Source: Nematostella vectensis
Taxonomy: Eukaryota; Cnidaria; Anthozoa; Actiniaria; Edwardsiidae
NCBI RefSeq assembly: GCF_932526225.1
Contig: NC_064042.1
Location: forward strand, 12,163,040 to 12,227,039
Length of the DNA stretch: 64,000 nt
Direction of reading: 5' to 3'
Shown here: in pieces, positions 23,901 through 34,955 of the stretch
Layout: each line of letters starts with the position of its first letter
Numbering within the stretch: the first letter of the stretch is position 1
Translations under genes and position numbers: made by a program
The notes under the pieces: model-generated
The model's input: the letters and a program-made list of their open reading frames with translations, nothing else
The model's database searches: none
What the model was told of the DNA's origin: nothing

Positions 23901-26900
23901 CAATCACGATGATCACTGTGATGAAATGCCTCTCAGTCGTGAAGCAACTGAGCATCCAACTTCAGAAGCGCGCAAGCGACATTTACAGGGCTTACTCTCA
24001 AGTGAGCTCTGTAAAGGAAGATCTTCAAGCTCCGAGGCGCGATATCGATGTCTTGTTCGTAAAGTGGTACGAGTCATCTGTGGACTTAGGGAAGGATTTT
24101 GACATTGTACCCTCCATGCCGCGCATTGCACGAATACAACAACACCGGCAAAATACCCCCTCCTCATCCCCGTGTGAATATTACAAGAGATCCCAGGGCA
24201 TTCCTCTTGTCGACCACCTGTCGACAGAAATGGATAAATTCTTCAGTGCCGACCAGATGAATGTATCAAAGCTGATCTCCTTGGTACCGGAGGTTCTGGT
24301 GGCTACCAATGGCTGCGACTTGGAAGAGGCCGTTAAATTCTACACAGATGACCTTGAAAGCCCTGATTTACTCGATGTAGAGCTTGTCCGTTGGCGCAGT
24401 AAATGGACGAGAGTAGAAGAGGAATCTATTCCTAGAAGCGCAGTCGACGCACTGAAAAACTGTGATGCCGAGTTCTACCCAAACGTACATGTGCTACTCC
24501 AAATCCTCTGCACCCTCCCTGTCACTTCAGCTGAGAGTGAGAGATCGTTCAGTACAATGAAGCGCCTTAAGACATACCTACGAAACACCATGAGCACAGA
24601 AAGAGAATCTTCACTGGCCTTGATGAGCGTCCTTTATAACAGATCTCTGGATGTAGATGCCATCATTGATACTTTCGCCACGCGCCATTCTCGTCGCCTT
24701 TTGTTTGCAGACATTTTATCTGGCGACAAGTAGCATGTTCTAACCAGGGAGGCATCTTGCTACCCTAACTTTCATTGGAACATGATCCAACATGTGTATT
24801 ACTTCTCAGTTAATTGATATTATAACTAGTGAAACTCCATTTGTAAATGAATGAAGTGTATGTTTGATTCGTATCAGAATGTGCCTCGTATCAGAATGTA
24901 AGATTGCCTGGGTTCAAATTAAGAAAGTAGTATGAAGTAAGTTCTACAATAGATCAATATTGAACTCTTTGTAAACCTATTTCTTGACAAATCACTTTGA
25001 CCCCCCCCCCCCCAAGGAAAAATCCTGGCTACGCCCCTGTCGGGTATTCACATCAAATGTGTGTGTTTGGTGTAGAAGGAAGCGTTACTCCACATCAAAA
25101 ATGTGAAAACGAATGACTCAAAGCAAGCAACGTTTTAACGTTTGCTTTTGTGTTTTCAGAATCCTTGCGACCAACTGAAGTGTGCGAATGGTGGGAAATG
25201 TCGCGCGAACTATGGCGATAATACTGGCAAATGTCAGTGTGAACCCGGCTTCACCGGAAAAACTTGCGACACCGGTAAAGTGACTGTTATTAGGGAGTTT
25301 ATTATCTAGAGGGGGGCCGTACCACTCTTCAGCTATGGCCGTACCACTCTTCAGCGATGGCCGTACCACTCTTCTATGGCCGTACCACTCTTCTATGGCC
25401 GTACCACTCTTCTATGGCCTTTCCACTCTTCTATGGCCGTACCACTCTTCTATGGCCGTACCACTCTTCTATGGCCGTACCACTTTTCAGCTATGGCCGT
25501 ACTACTCTTCAGCTATGGCCGTACCACTCTTCAGCTATGGCCGTACCATTGTTCAGCTATGGCCGTACCATTCTTCTATGGCCGTACCACTCTTCTATGG
25601 CCGTACCACTCTTCTATGGCCGTATACCACTCTTCAGCTATGGCCGCACCACTCTTTTATGGCAGTACCACTCTTCTATGGCCGTACCACTCTTCTATGG
25701 TCGTACCACTTTTCTATGGCCGTACCACTCTTCTATGGTCGTACCACTCTTCTATGGCCGTACCACTCTTCTATGGCCGTACCACTCTTCTATGGCCGTA
25801 CCACTTTTCTATGGCCGTACCACTCTTCTATGGCCGTACCACTCTTCTATGGTCGTACCACTCTTCTATGGCCGTACCACTCTTCTATGGCCGTACCACT
25901 TTTCTATGGCCGTACCACTCTTCTATAGCCGTACCACTCTTCTATGGCCGTACCACTCTTCTATGGCCGTACCACTCTTCTATGGTCGTACCACTCTTCT
26001 ATGGCCGTACCACTCTTCTATGGTCGTACCACTTTTCTATGGCCGTACCACTCTTCTATGGTCGTACCACTTTTCTATGGCAGTACCACTCTTCTATGGC
26101 CGTACCACTCTTCAGCTATGGCCGCACCACTCTTTTATGGCAGTACCACTCTTTTATGGCAGTACCACTCTTTTATGGCAGTACCACTTTTCTATGGCCG
26201 TACCCTTTTTCTATGGCCGTACCACTTTTCTATGGCCGTACCACTCTTCTATGGCCTTACCACTCTTCTATGGCCTTACCACTCTTCTATGGCAGTACCA
26301 CTCTTCTATGGCCGTACCACTCTTCTATGGCAGTACCACTCTTCTATGGCCGATGATTGCATTGCTGCAGCATCCTGCTCGAGACTTGAACTCGACCGCT
26401 TCATTTTTTTTTACGTCAACAACTTTCACGCTGCATTTGGTTTCACTTGGGAAATATCTGAGACCGAGGTCACCTTTCTGGATATTTCAGGCTCTCCATC
26501 AAGGATGGTCACCTAGCCACTTCAGTGTACTACAACCCACTGATCTTCTGTTTTCTTCCTCTCATCTTCAACATGTTTAAAACTGCTATCCTTTCTACCA
26601 CTCTGACTTTCATTCTCAATCTGAGAAAATGTGTCAGTTCTTTATTGACCGTGGTTATCCTGCACATACCGTCACTAACGCTCTCGATCGCGCTCGTTCC
26701 GTTGATCGCTATGTTGCATTGCAATCCTCCGAGCCTTAAAGTGAGGATGGAATTCCAGGGAAGACTTCGAGAAAAACAGACGGGGTGCTCGACAGCAAAA
26801 TCAAGTTTAACCCTTAGGGATGGCACTAAGGGGGTGGTCAATAACAATTCTTAAGAGATAGAACATTGGATACGGTGTGGTCGAAGCAATTATTAACCCT

Positions 26901-29900
26901 AAGAGATAGCATTAAAAACAAAGAGAGTTTCAGACCATACTGTCAAGCCATTTGGTTGACTAATAGCACACTCGAACAATGCCCGTGTTCATTGGCAGAC
27001 GGATCCTGTATTGTTATGTTACCGACAATAAAGCCGAAAGTATCAACCGATCAGTTGACTTGAGGTTTATTGTAATATACGTATCGAGCGATTGGGCCAC
27101 CATTAGATAGCGTGTAGCAGAATCGGAAAAAAAAATCCTAAAACACCCCCTAAGAGATAGCAGTTTAAAAGAATTTTATACCCTAAAGAATAGGTCGAGC
27201 ACCCCGCCTACTTATCGAGCACCCCGCCTACTTATTCTACCCCCCCCCCCCCTCCCCCTGGGTAGAATTAGAATTCTCTTTCCTCTCACATTTTATCCCT
27301 CCAACCTAGGCATTATTAAGCCCTTCTCTAGGAAATTTAAGTTTCTAGAAGACCCTGAAACGGCCGCTTTCTTTCCTCGGCCGCCGCTTTTCTCTTATCC
27401 TTTTCTTTTTCCGCCGTGACAAGAATCTACGTACCTCTCTTGTCAGAAGCACCTTGACTCCCGGTAAACTAGAGCCCAGCACTTAAGTGCTCTTGGTAGA
27501 GATGTACCACTTGTGACTACATCGTTCCTACCACACGCATTATCGGACCCAATGGGGAGTCGTAGTATGTCACGGATCATATCACATGCACTACTAGCAA
27601 TCTCATATTGTTTTTCTTGTAAGCTTTCCGGTATGATTTACGTTGGGGAAACCGGCCGCATGCTAAGCACGCGTTTTTGTGAACATCGCAACAATGTAAT
27701 CAACCCTCGTACATTCAAACCAGTTTCTAGGTATTTTAACCTCCCAGGACACTCTGTCGACCGCTTGTTTACTTATGGGGTTTGTTTACACAACGGTTCC
27801 AATGATTCGCGCATCCAGAAAGAGAATAGAAATATTTTCTCTCTTGGCTGTAGAGCCACCCTAGGTATATTTTCGATCTCTTTAGCGCGCCCCGCTCTAA
27901 TTGCTTATTGTTCCTTTGTCAGACAGCACGCGCGGCGCCGTCTTACGACTATTGTTCGCACACTACACTATAAATACCACATCCCCATCCGATTCAGTTT
28001 CTTTTGCTCCGACGAAGGGCTAACGCTCAAAACGTCAGTGCAACTCATTTGTTTCACAGAGGCGTTTAAGATACCTTTTCAAGCTTTTGTTGATTTTTAC
28101 CTTGTTTCTGTTATAGTTTGTTACAGTTTTGATAATGAAAGCACATTTTAATTCCAATTGTTTTGCTTGATAATTTTTTAACCCAAATCGCGAAAATAAA
28201 GTGACTTGTTTTTATACGAAAATAGCGAAATTGCGAAAATAAAATGTCGCGAAATATCGCATTCTCAAAATCACAAATATTTTATGACTATGACTTGTTG
28301 AGAGATGTTTTTAGTTGACTGTGTGAATATCTTGCGAGTGATTGGTAGGAACAAACATTCCATGCATATTTCCTGTGCTCACGGTTTCACTGGTTGCGTT
28401 GTTTACTAATGGATACATTTTATTCATGTTATCAGCCGTTGACGAGTGCGCAAGTGTTCCGTGTAAGAACAATGGTACTTGCCAAAACGATGGAAACAGC
28501 TACATATGCACATGCGCAGAGAAATTCGGCGGGAAAAACTGCACACGTAAGTTGACTGATATTGGGATACAGCAGTTTTCATAATTTTGTATGGGCATAC
28601 ATAAGGGACCCTAATATGGGCATACACAAGGGACCCTAATATGGGCATACATAAGGGACCCTAATATGGGCATACGCAAGGGACCCTAATATGAGCATAC
28701 ATAAGGGACCCTAATATGGGCATACACAAGGGGCCATAATATGAGCATACATAAGGGACCCTAATATGAGCATACATAAGGGACCCTAATATGGGCATAC
28801 ACAAGGGACCCTAATATGGGCATACATAAGGGACCCTAATATGGGCATACATAAGGGACCCTAATATGGGCATACATAAGGGACCCTAATATGGGCATAC
28901 ACAAGGGACCCTAATAGGAGCATACACAAGGGGCCCTAATATGGGCATACATAAGGGACCCTAATATGGGCATACATAAGGGACCCTAATATGGGCATAC
29001 ACAAGGGACCCTAATAGGAGCATACATAAGGAACCCTAATATGAGCATACATAAGGGACCCTAATATGAGCATACATAAGGGACCCTAATATGAGCATAC
29101 ATAAGGGACCCTAATATGGGCATACACAAGGGACCCTAATAGGAGCATACATAAGGGACCCTAATATGAGCATACATAAGGGACCCTAATATGAGCATAC
29201 ACAAGGGGCCCTAATATGAACATACACAAGGGACCCTAATATGAGCATACGCAAGGGGCCATAATATGAGCATACACAAGGGACCCTAATATGAACATAC
29301 ACAAGGGACCCTAATATGAGCATACACAAGAGACCCTAATATGAGCATACAAAAGGGACCCTAATACGAGCATACGCAAGGGGCCCTAATATGAGCATAC
29401 ACAAGGGACCCTAATATGATCATACACAAGGGACCCTAATATGAGCATACCCAAGGGGCCATAATATGAGCATACACAAGGGACCCTAATATGAGCATAC
29501 ACAAGAGACCCTAATATGAGCATACAAAGGGGACCCTAATACGAGCATACGCAAGGGGCCCTAATATGAGCATACACAAGGGACCCTAATATGATCATAC
29601 ACAAGGAACCCTAATATGAGCATACCCAAGGGGCCATAATATGAGCATACACAAGGGACCCTAATATGAGCATACACAAGGGACCCTAATATGAGCATAC
29701 CCAAGGGACCCTAATATGAATATACACAAGGGACCCTAATATGAGCATACCCAAGGGGCCATAATATGATCATACACAAGGGACCCTAATATGAGCATAC
29801 ACAAGGGACCCTAATAAGCATACACAAGGGACCCTAATATGAGCATACACAAGCGGCCCCAATATGAGCATACGCAAGGGACCCTAATATGAGCATACAT

Positions 29901-32900
29901 AAGGGACCCTAATATGATCATACACAAGGGACCCTAATATGAGCATACACAAGGGGCCCTAGTATGAGCATACACAAGAGACCCTAATATGAGCATACAC
30001 AAGGGACCCTAATACGAGCATACACAAGGGGCCCTAATATGAGCATACACAAGGGGCCATAATTTGAGCATACATAAGGGACCCTAATATGAGCATACAC
30101 AAGGGACCCTAATATGAGCATACACAAGGGACCCTAATATGAACATACACAAGGGACCCTAATATGAGCATACACAAGGGGCGATAATTCGAGCATACAT
30201 AAGGGGCCATAATTTGAGCATACATAAGGGACCCTAATATGAGCATACACAAGGGACCCTAATATGAGCATACACAAGGGACCCTAATATGAACATACAC
30301 AAGGGACCCTAATATGAGCATACACAAGGGGCGATAATTCGAGCATACATAAGGGGCCATAATTTGAGCATACATAAGGGACCCTAATATGAGCATACAC
30401 AAGGGACCCTAATATGAGCATACACAAGGGGCCCTAATATGAGCATACACAAGGGACCCTAATATGAGCATACATAAGGGGTCATAATATGAGCATACAA
30501 AAGGGGCCCCAATATGATCATACACAAGGGACCCTAATATGATCATACGCAAGGGACCCTAATATGAGCATACACAAGGGGCCCTAGTATGAGCATACAC
30601 AAGAGACCCTAATATGAGCATACACAAGGGACCCTAATACGAGCCTACACAAGGGGCCCTAATATGAGCATACACAAGGGGCCATAATTTGAGCATACAT
30701 AAGGGACCCTAATATGAGCATACACAAGGGACCCTAATATGAGCATACACAAGGGACCCTAATATGAACATACACAAGGGACCCTAATATGAGCATACAC
30801 AAGGGGCGATAATTCGAGCATACATAAGGGGCCATAATTTGAGCATACATAAGGGACCCTAATATGAGCATACACAAGGGACCCTAATATGAGCATACAC
30901 AAGGGGCCCTAATATGAGCATACACAAGGGACCCTAATATGAGCATACATAAGGGGTCATAATATGAGCATACAAAAGGGGCCCCAATATGATCATACAC
31001 AAGGGACCCTAATATGATCATACGCAAGGGACCCTAATATGAGCATACACAAGGAACCCTAATATGAGCATACACAAGGGACCCTAATATGAGCATACAC
31101 AAGGGACCCTAATATGAACATACACAAGGGACCCTAATATGAGCATACACAAGGGGCGATAATTCGAGCATACATAAGGGACCCTAATATGAGCATACAC
31201 AAGGAACCCTAATACGAGCATACACAAGGGGCCCTAATATGAGCATACACAAGGGGCCATAATTTGAGCATACATAAGGGACCCTAATATGAGCATACAC
31301 AAGGGACCCTAATATGAGCATACACAAGGGGCCCTAATATGAGCATACACAAGGGACCCTAATATGAGCATACATAAGGGGTCATAATATGAGCATACAA
31401 AAGGGGCCCCAATATGATCATACACAAGGGACCCTAATATGATCATACGCAAGGGACCCTAATATGAGCATACGCAATGGGCCCTAATATGAGCATACAC
31501 AAGGGGCCCTAATATGAGCATACACAAGGGACCCTAATATGAGCATATATAAGGGACCCTAATATGAGCATACACAAGGGGCCATAATATGAGCATACAT
31601 AATTGACCCTAATATGAGCATAGACAAGGGGCCATAATATGAGCATACATAAGGGACCCTAATATGATCATACGCAAGGGACCCTAATATGAGTATACAC
31701 AAGGGACCCTAATATGAGCATACACAAGGGACCCTAATATGAGCATACAAAAGGGACCCTAATATGAGCATACACAAGGGACCCTAATATGAGCATACAC
31801 AAGGGGCCCTAATATGAGCATACACAAGGGACCCTAATATGAGCATACATAAGGGACCCTAATATGAGCATACACAAGGGGCCATAATATGAGCATACAT
31901 AATTGACCCTAATATGAGCATAGACAAGGGGCCATAATATGAGCATACATAAGGGACCCTAATATGATCATACGCAAGGGACCCTAATATGAGCATACAC
32001 AAGGGACCCTAATATGAGCATACACAAGGGATCATAATTTGAGCATACATTAGGGACCCTAATATGAGCATACACAAGGGACCCTAATATGGGCATACAC
32101 AAGGGACCCTAATATGAGCATACAAAAAGGGACCCTAATATGAGCATACATAAGGGACCCTAATATGAAAAATACACAAGAGACCCTAATATGAGAACGT
32201 AGAAAGAAAACGACCGGACAACCTCTATCTGCTGGTGTGCGTAGTTGATTATGGAATAAAACCTTTAAAAGAAAAAGTAAAAAAAAAACGCAGACTTGTT
32301 TTTTAACGATATTTCGGCAGGCCAAAACCTGCCTTTTTCAGGGTTATAAATGAGTTACAGTGGCATGTTACAGCTAGTATATGTACAAAGATCATAGATG
32401 GATTAAACAACAAAAGGTTTCTGAAACCTAACCACTCCGCTTAAGTCATAGAGCTCACACCTTTTGAAAAAATAATAAGCAGTCGCGACTCTATCCGCAA
32501 AGCAAGAGAAGCCACACAGATAGCTCGTGCTGGCACTTTTGAATTCAGTGGCCTCAACAGGCGTGAAGAGACCGTTTAGTAATCCACACCCCCCTATTTA
32601 CCATCATCCACTTTTTTCCTTACTCAATTACTATTTTTATCTTTTGTTATTTAATAACAATACAAGAGTGGTTAAACCAAGGAACTGGGTTTGTTATAGC
32701 GGAAGTCAAGTTAGGGTGTGAGTATGGCACCTTGATGGACCATATTAGTAGAGGGAAAGTTATGAGTCCAAACCTGATTGTTTCTAGTGAATTGCCCGGC
32801 ACTTGGCATGGAGGACCGCAGGATTCTCGACTCTCATATAACGGCCTCATCGTCCAAACACAATAGTTATTTTGCACCCAAGTACGCACGCCTGCGCAAT

Positions 32901-33679
32901 ACATTCCAAGGTGGCGTTACGTACGGGTGTTGGCGGCCAGGAGGACAACTGGTCGATGAGTATTTACAGGTGGATTTACGCACGGTGAAGAACATCAGCA
33001 AAGTCGCCACTCAAGGCCAGCCCTATTCCAAAAATGATCCTGACCACACCTACTGGGTGACGCGTTATGCACTCAGCTACAGCCTGGACGGTGTCAAGTG
33101 GACGACCTACCCGCATGTGAGTAAAAGGGAACCCTTTAGTGTGCGTCATGAATGTAATGGTTTATGTCTTGATTACAAGGGTTTATAATTCGACCTTACT
33201 GGAGATCATTTTGTGCATGTGTTGAAAGCAAAGGTTTATGATTCGGCCTTACTGGAGATATTTTGGTGTATGTTTGAATGCAAGGGTTTCTAATTAAGCC
33301 TTAATGGAGATCATATGATTCAGGTCTGTGATATCAGGAGCCATTTATCAATAGTGGAGATCCTTTTGTTTGTTTAGACTTGAAGCTAAAAGAGTTTATC
33401 ATTTTAGTCCTATTGGATATCTTTGCTGTTTGTCTTGGCTATTTAGTTAATCACTAGGCCTCAATGACCTTGGTAAATTGTATAGCCCGTCCAAGGTTTT
33501 GCTTAAAATTTGATACCATGTAACTTCTTTTCCAGGAATTTCCTGGAAATACCGACCTTGAAACAGTGGTGTCACACACCCTTCCGGTCGCCATACAGGC
33601 CAGGTACATCCGGTTCGTGGTGAAGGCGTGGAATGTCAACCCTGCGATGAGAGTCGAGATCTACGAGTGCAAGGCCTAA
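20998..33679 (+). CDS. Secreted PAN-like/EGF/EGF/F5-8C (discoidin) protein
   Basis: Five exons keep frame: 20998-21342, 25160-25274, 28436-28546, 32788-33116, 33536-33679 (347 residues). Signal peptide MYLFLVSCLLMACSS. Residues about 30-115 form a PAN/apple-like cysteine domain (SYLEVQALVRTMEPNLMMCW, EKCMDEFPSCLSIN, TWCELLSDDKSNAS). EGF 1 about 116-153 (CDQLKCANGGKC, CQCEPGFTGKTC). EGF 2 about 154-191 (VDECASVPCKNNGTCQNDG, CTCAEKFGGKNC). F5/8 type C about 193-346 (ASSSKHNSYFAPKYARL, YGCWRPGG, EYLQVDL, SLDGVKW, ARYIRFV, MRVEIYEC). Predicted extracellular and disulfide-rich; the discoidin domain commonly binds glycans, lipids or collagen, but the ligand here is unknown. Each EGF is its own exon. 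Introns are stuffed with a hAT element, a Penelope fragment and two minisatellites. Confidence 0.9.
21753..25039 (+). mobile_element. hAT-superfamily DNA transposon, 3.3 kb
   Basis: Terminal inverted repeats CAGGGGCGTAGCCAGG at both ends, continuing into G-rich (left) and C-rich (right) runs. Direct repeats TCGGG flank it (21748-21752 and 25040-25044). It carries a decayed transposase at 22669-24733 in the same direction as the host gene. It lies wholly in intron 1 of the secreted-protein gene. A 5-bp duplication is shorter than the usual 8 bp of hAT, but shorter ones occur. Confidence 0.85.
22669..24733 (+). pseudogene. hAT transposase with TTF-type zinc finger, degenerate
   Basis: N-terminal piece 22669-23330 has a TTF-like zinc finger region (SWLSEFKWLVQY, GICKVCVLFH). 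After LALLDLR at a G run near 23340 the text jumps to GDEALANHLDALEKW and NCRGQAYDGAANMS, so some 140-150 residues usually found between them, including the first catalytic aspartate, are missing. More frameshifts follow around 23590-23700 (KYSPKRHDLLVNVIKDI, then TRWAERHEAYEV in other frames). From 23789 an open frame of 314 codons ends in the hAT dimerisation domain (LPVTSAESERSFSTMKRLKT). It resembles the ZMYM/P52rIPK-like hAT transposases. It cannot make an active enzyme. Confidence 0.85.
25315..26352 (+). repeat. 19-bp minisatellite, about 54 copies
   Basis: Unit TATGGCCGTACCACTCTTC. Variants include TCAGCTATGG insertions, GTCGTACC, GCAGTACC and TTTTATGG. The period is one more than a multiple of three, so all three forward frames stay open and spell the 19-residue repeat MAVPLFYGRTTLLWPYHSS. 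The long open frames here are therefore artefacts. The array begins 40 bp after the donor of the first EGF exon. Confidence 0.95.
26780..27215. mobile_element. Inverted-repeat element inserted in the Penelope copy
   Basis: Begins near ACGGGGTGCTCGACAG and ends near GTCGAGCACCCCGCC, inverse to one another. The interior repeats CCCTAAGAGATAGC and GTGTGGTCGAAG. It interrupts the Penelope protein between LQSSEP and the LEDPETAA segment. A related fragment is at 37320-37400. Exact ends and target duplication are not resolved, and a poly(C) tract follows at 27241-27253. Confidence 0.6.
28005..28038 (+). other. Degenerate hammerhead-ribozyme-like motif
   Basis: CTCCGACGAA, then GGGCTAACGCTC (a four-pair stem with TAAC loop), then AAAACGTCAG. 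A hammerhead core is CUGANGA, stem II, GAAA, then a minimal stem III and the cleavage site (GUC). Order and spacing fit, but the first U is C and GAAA is AAAA, so it is probably inactive. Hammerheads with minimal stem III are known from Penelope-like elements, and this copy ends one. Confidence 0.5.
28591..32193 (+). repeat. 25-bp minisatellite, about 144 copies, with higher-order structure
   Basis: Unit core TATGAGCATACACAAGGGAC plus CCTAA, period 25 bp. Variant classes (GGGACCCT, GGGGCCCT, GGGGCCAT, GAACATAC, GATCATAC) recur in ordered blocks: about 150 bp (30064 and 30214), 300 bp (31581 and 31881) and 625 bp (30064 and 30689). Segments of many units have thus been copied together. It fills 85% of intron 3 and starts 44 bp after the donor of the second EGF exon. 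Confidence 0.95.
32205..32350 (+). repeat. Dispersed repeat fragment, shared with 59405-59560
   Basis: GAAAACGACCGGACAACCTC ... TTTAACGATATTTCGGCAGG ... AACCTGCC is matched by GAAAACCACAGGACAGCCTC ... TTGAATGATATTTCAGCAGA ... ACCTGCC near 59415-59545. It is probably the decayed end of a retroelement. The family is not certain. Confidence 0.5.
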
Positions 33680-33758
33680 CTCAGGATAAAGTGATAGCCG
33701 AATGATTTTTTTTATTTAAGGGTCGTTTTGTGTCTTTTGTAATCATCAAGCACCAGGA

Positions 33759-33906
33759 CCGTAGCAGGGGTGGGGCACTGGGGGCACGTGCCCCCCAAAT
33801 ATTTTCAAAATCTATAAGAAATAAACCAGAAGGGGCGTGGCTGTTCCCACAATATTTTCTTAATCTTTCTGGATCGTGCCCCCCAATATTTCGAAGCCTG
33901 CTACGG
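33759..33906. mobile_element. 148-bp MITE in the 3' region of the secreted-protein gene
   Basis: Begins CCGTAGCAGG and ends CCTGCTACGG. The interior is made of G-rich and C-rich blocks (GGGGCACTGGGGGCACGTGC; CGTGCCCCCCAATATTT). It lies 79 bp after the stop codon. It contains AATAAA at 33820-33825, the first such signal after the stop that I see. A degenerate relative may lie at 47365-47420. Confidence 0.7.
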
Positions 33907-34955
33907 CAGTGAGAATAATCGCTTTGCACGTTCATCTGGTTTGTCTATAGCTCGTCTATAGTATTTCTAGTTATACACTCCAGAATGTTTAAAGTGCACC
34001 AATTACCAGGAAGCGTAGATTAGAGGATGGTAGAAATGTCTGTGTGCTACACTGGTTGGATCGATAGCTCTGGCACCAGTCAGCCAACATGTCTAGCGGT
34101 TTGATAGAGATACCACTTCGCCTTATCGGTCTCATTTGCAGTGAAATTCTCGATTTTATGTAGCATGCTTTGAAATTTAATCTTTTTAAAGCTTTAAAAC
34201 GGGGCAGGAGTATGTTATGATTAATATCGACTTTTTCTTGCTCATATCAGCACTTCAAGACGATAATTAGGTGCCCTAGGTGGAAAATCATGCTTGCCTA
34301 TTTTTGTTTTACGTTACTTGCTATTTATCATGTGTTTCTTGCCAGTTTCAGGTTCCGGTATAAAAGGCTTAGCTCCGCCCACAATAAATGGAGTCTTTTT
34401 TTAAATTCAAAATGGCGGGTCAGAAGAAAGAAATGGGGGAGCGTAACTTTTCGCTAAAACGCTAACTAAAACTCGAAGAATATCGTTTAAATAGACATAA
34501 AATATAATTTAACGTGTAAAACAATCAATATATCAAGTTTATTTGAACACACATCACTCGAAAGTCGTCTTTCCAACGCGTTTCAAATTTCGCGCCTAAA
34601 CAAGCTGACCAGCCAAAAAAGACAAAATATACACAATGGCCGTTTCGACTTCGACCCAGCTTTTACTCTTCCATGCGAACATGAGCCCCTAAACAACCTC
34701 AAAAGCAGAACTTCATATCGTGATATGCGTAAGAATTAATGCGTAAAAGTCCATCTGGCTGCCGAAAAACCCATCACGGAGGCCAGCACTGAGCTCAACA
34801 AAAAGTTTACACACCTCTCTTCGCTTTTGGCCTTTCGCTCGAGATCAATGCTTTTATCATTAGCTAAGTAAATGCGTTTGAGAGGACAAATTATTTGAAA
34901 AATGGTCAGGGAAGCGGATTTAGATTACGAGGGCTTATAAGTACTATTGTTGTGT

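Larger units (their letters stand above)
26356..28150 (+). mobile_element. Penelope-like retroelement, 3' part, decayed
   Basis: Two segments of a Penelope-like polyprotein around an inserted element. The first, about 26370-26740, in shifted frames, carries the RT end and thumb (LDRFIFFYVNNFHAAFGFTW, SETEVTFLDIS, KDGHLATSVYYNP, FFIDRGYPAHTV, RARSVDRYVALQSSEP). The second, about 27256-28100, carries KFLEDPETAAFFPRPP, RRDKNLRTSLVRST and a GIY-YIG endonuclease (MIYVGETGRMLSTRFCEHRN, KPVSRYFNLPGHSVD). This RT plus C-terminal GIY-YIG layout defines Penelope-like elements. Frameshifts and the insertion make it non-functional. It lies in intron 2 of the secreted-protein gene. Confidence 0.85.

Noticed and set aside
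25335-26580. Overlapping open frames of up to 407 codons
   Set aside because: They come entirely from the 19-bp minisatellite, which has no stop in any forward frame; no splice or coding bias beyond the repeat.
27600-27870. Host GIY-YIG nuclease gene
   Set aside because: The flanking RT-thumb and linker motifs (VYYNP, RRDKNLRTSLVRST) show it is the C-terminus of a Penelope-like element.
28591-32193. CRISPR-like regular array
   Set aside because: Units are contiguous 25-bp tandem repeats without unique spacers, in a eukaryotic intron.
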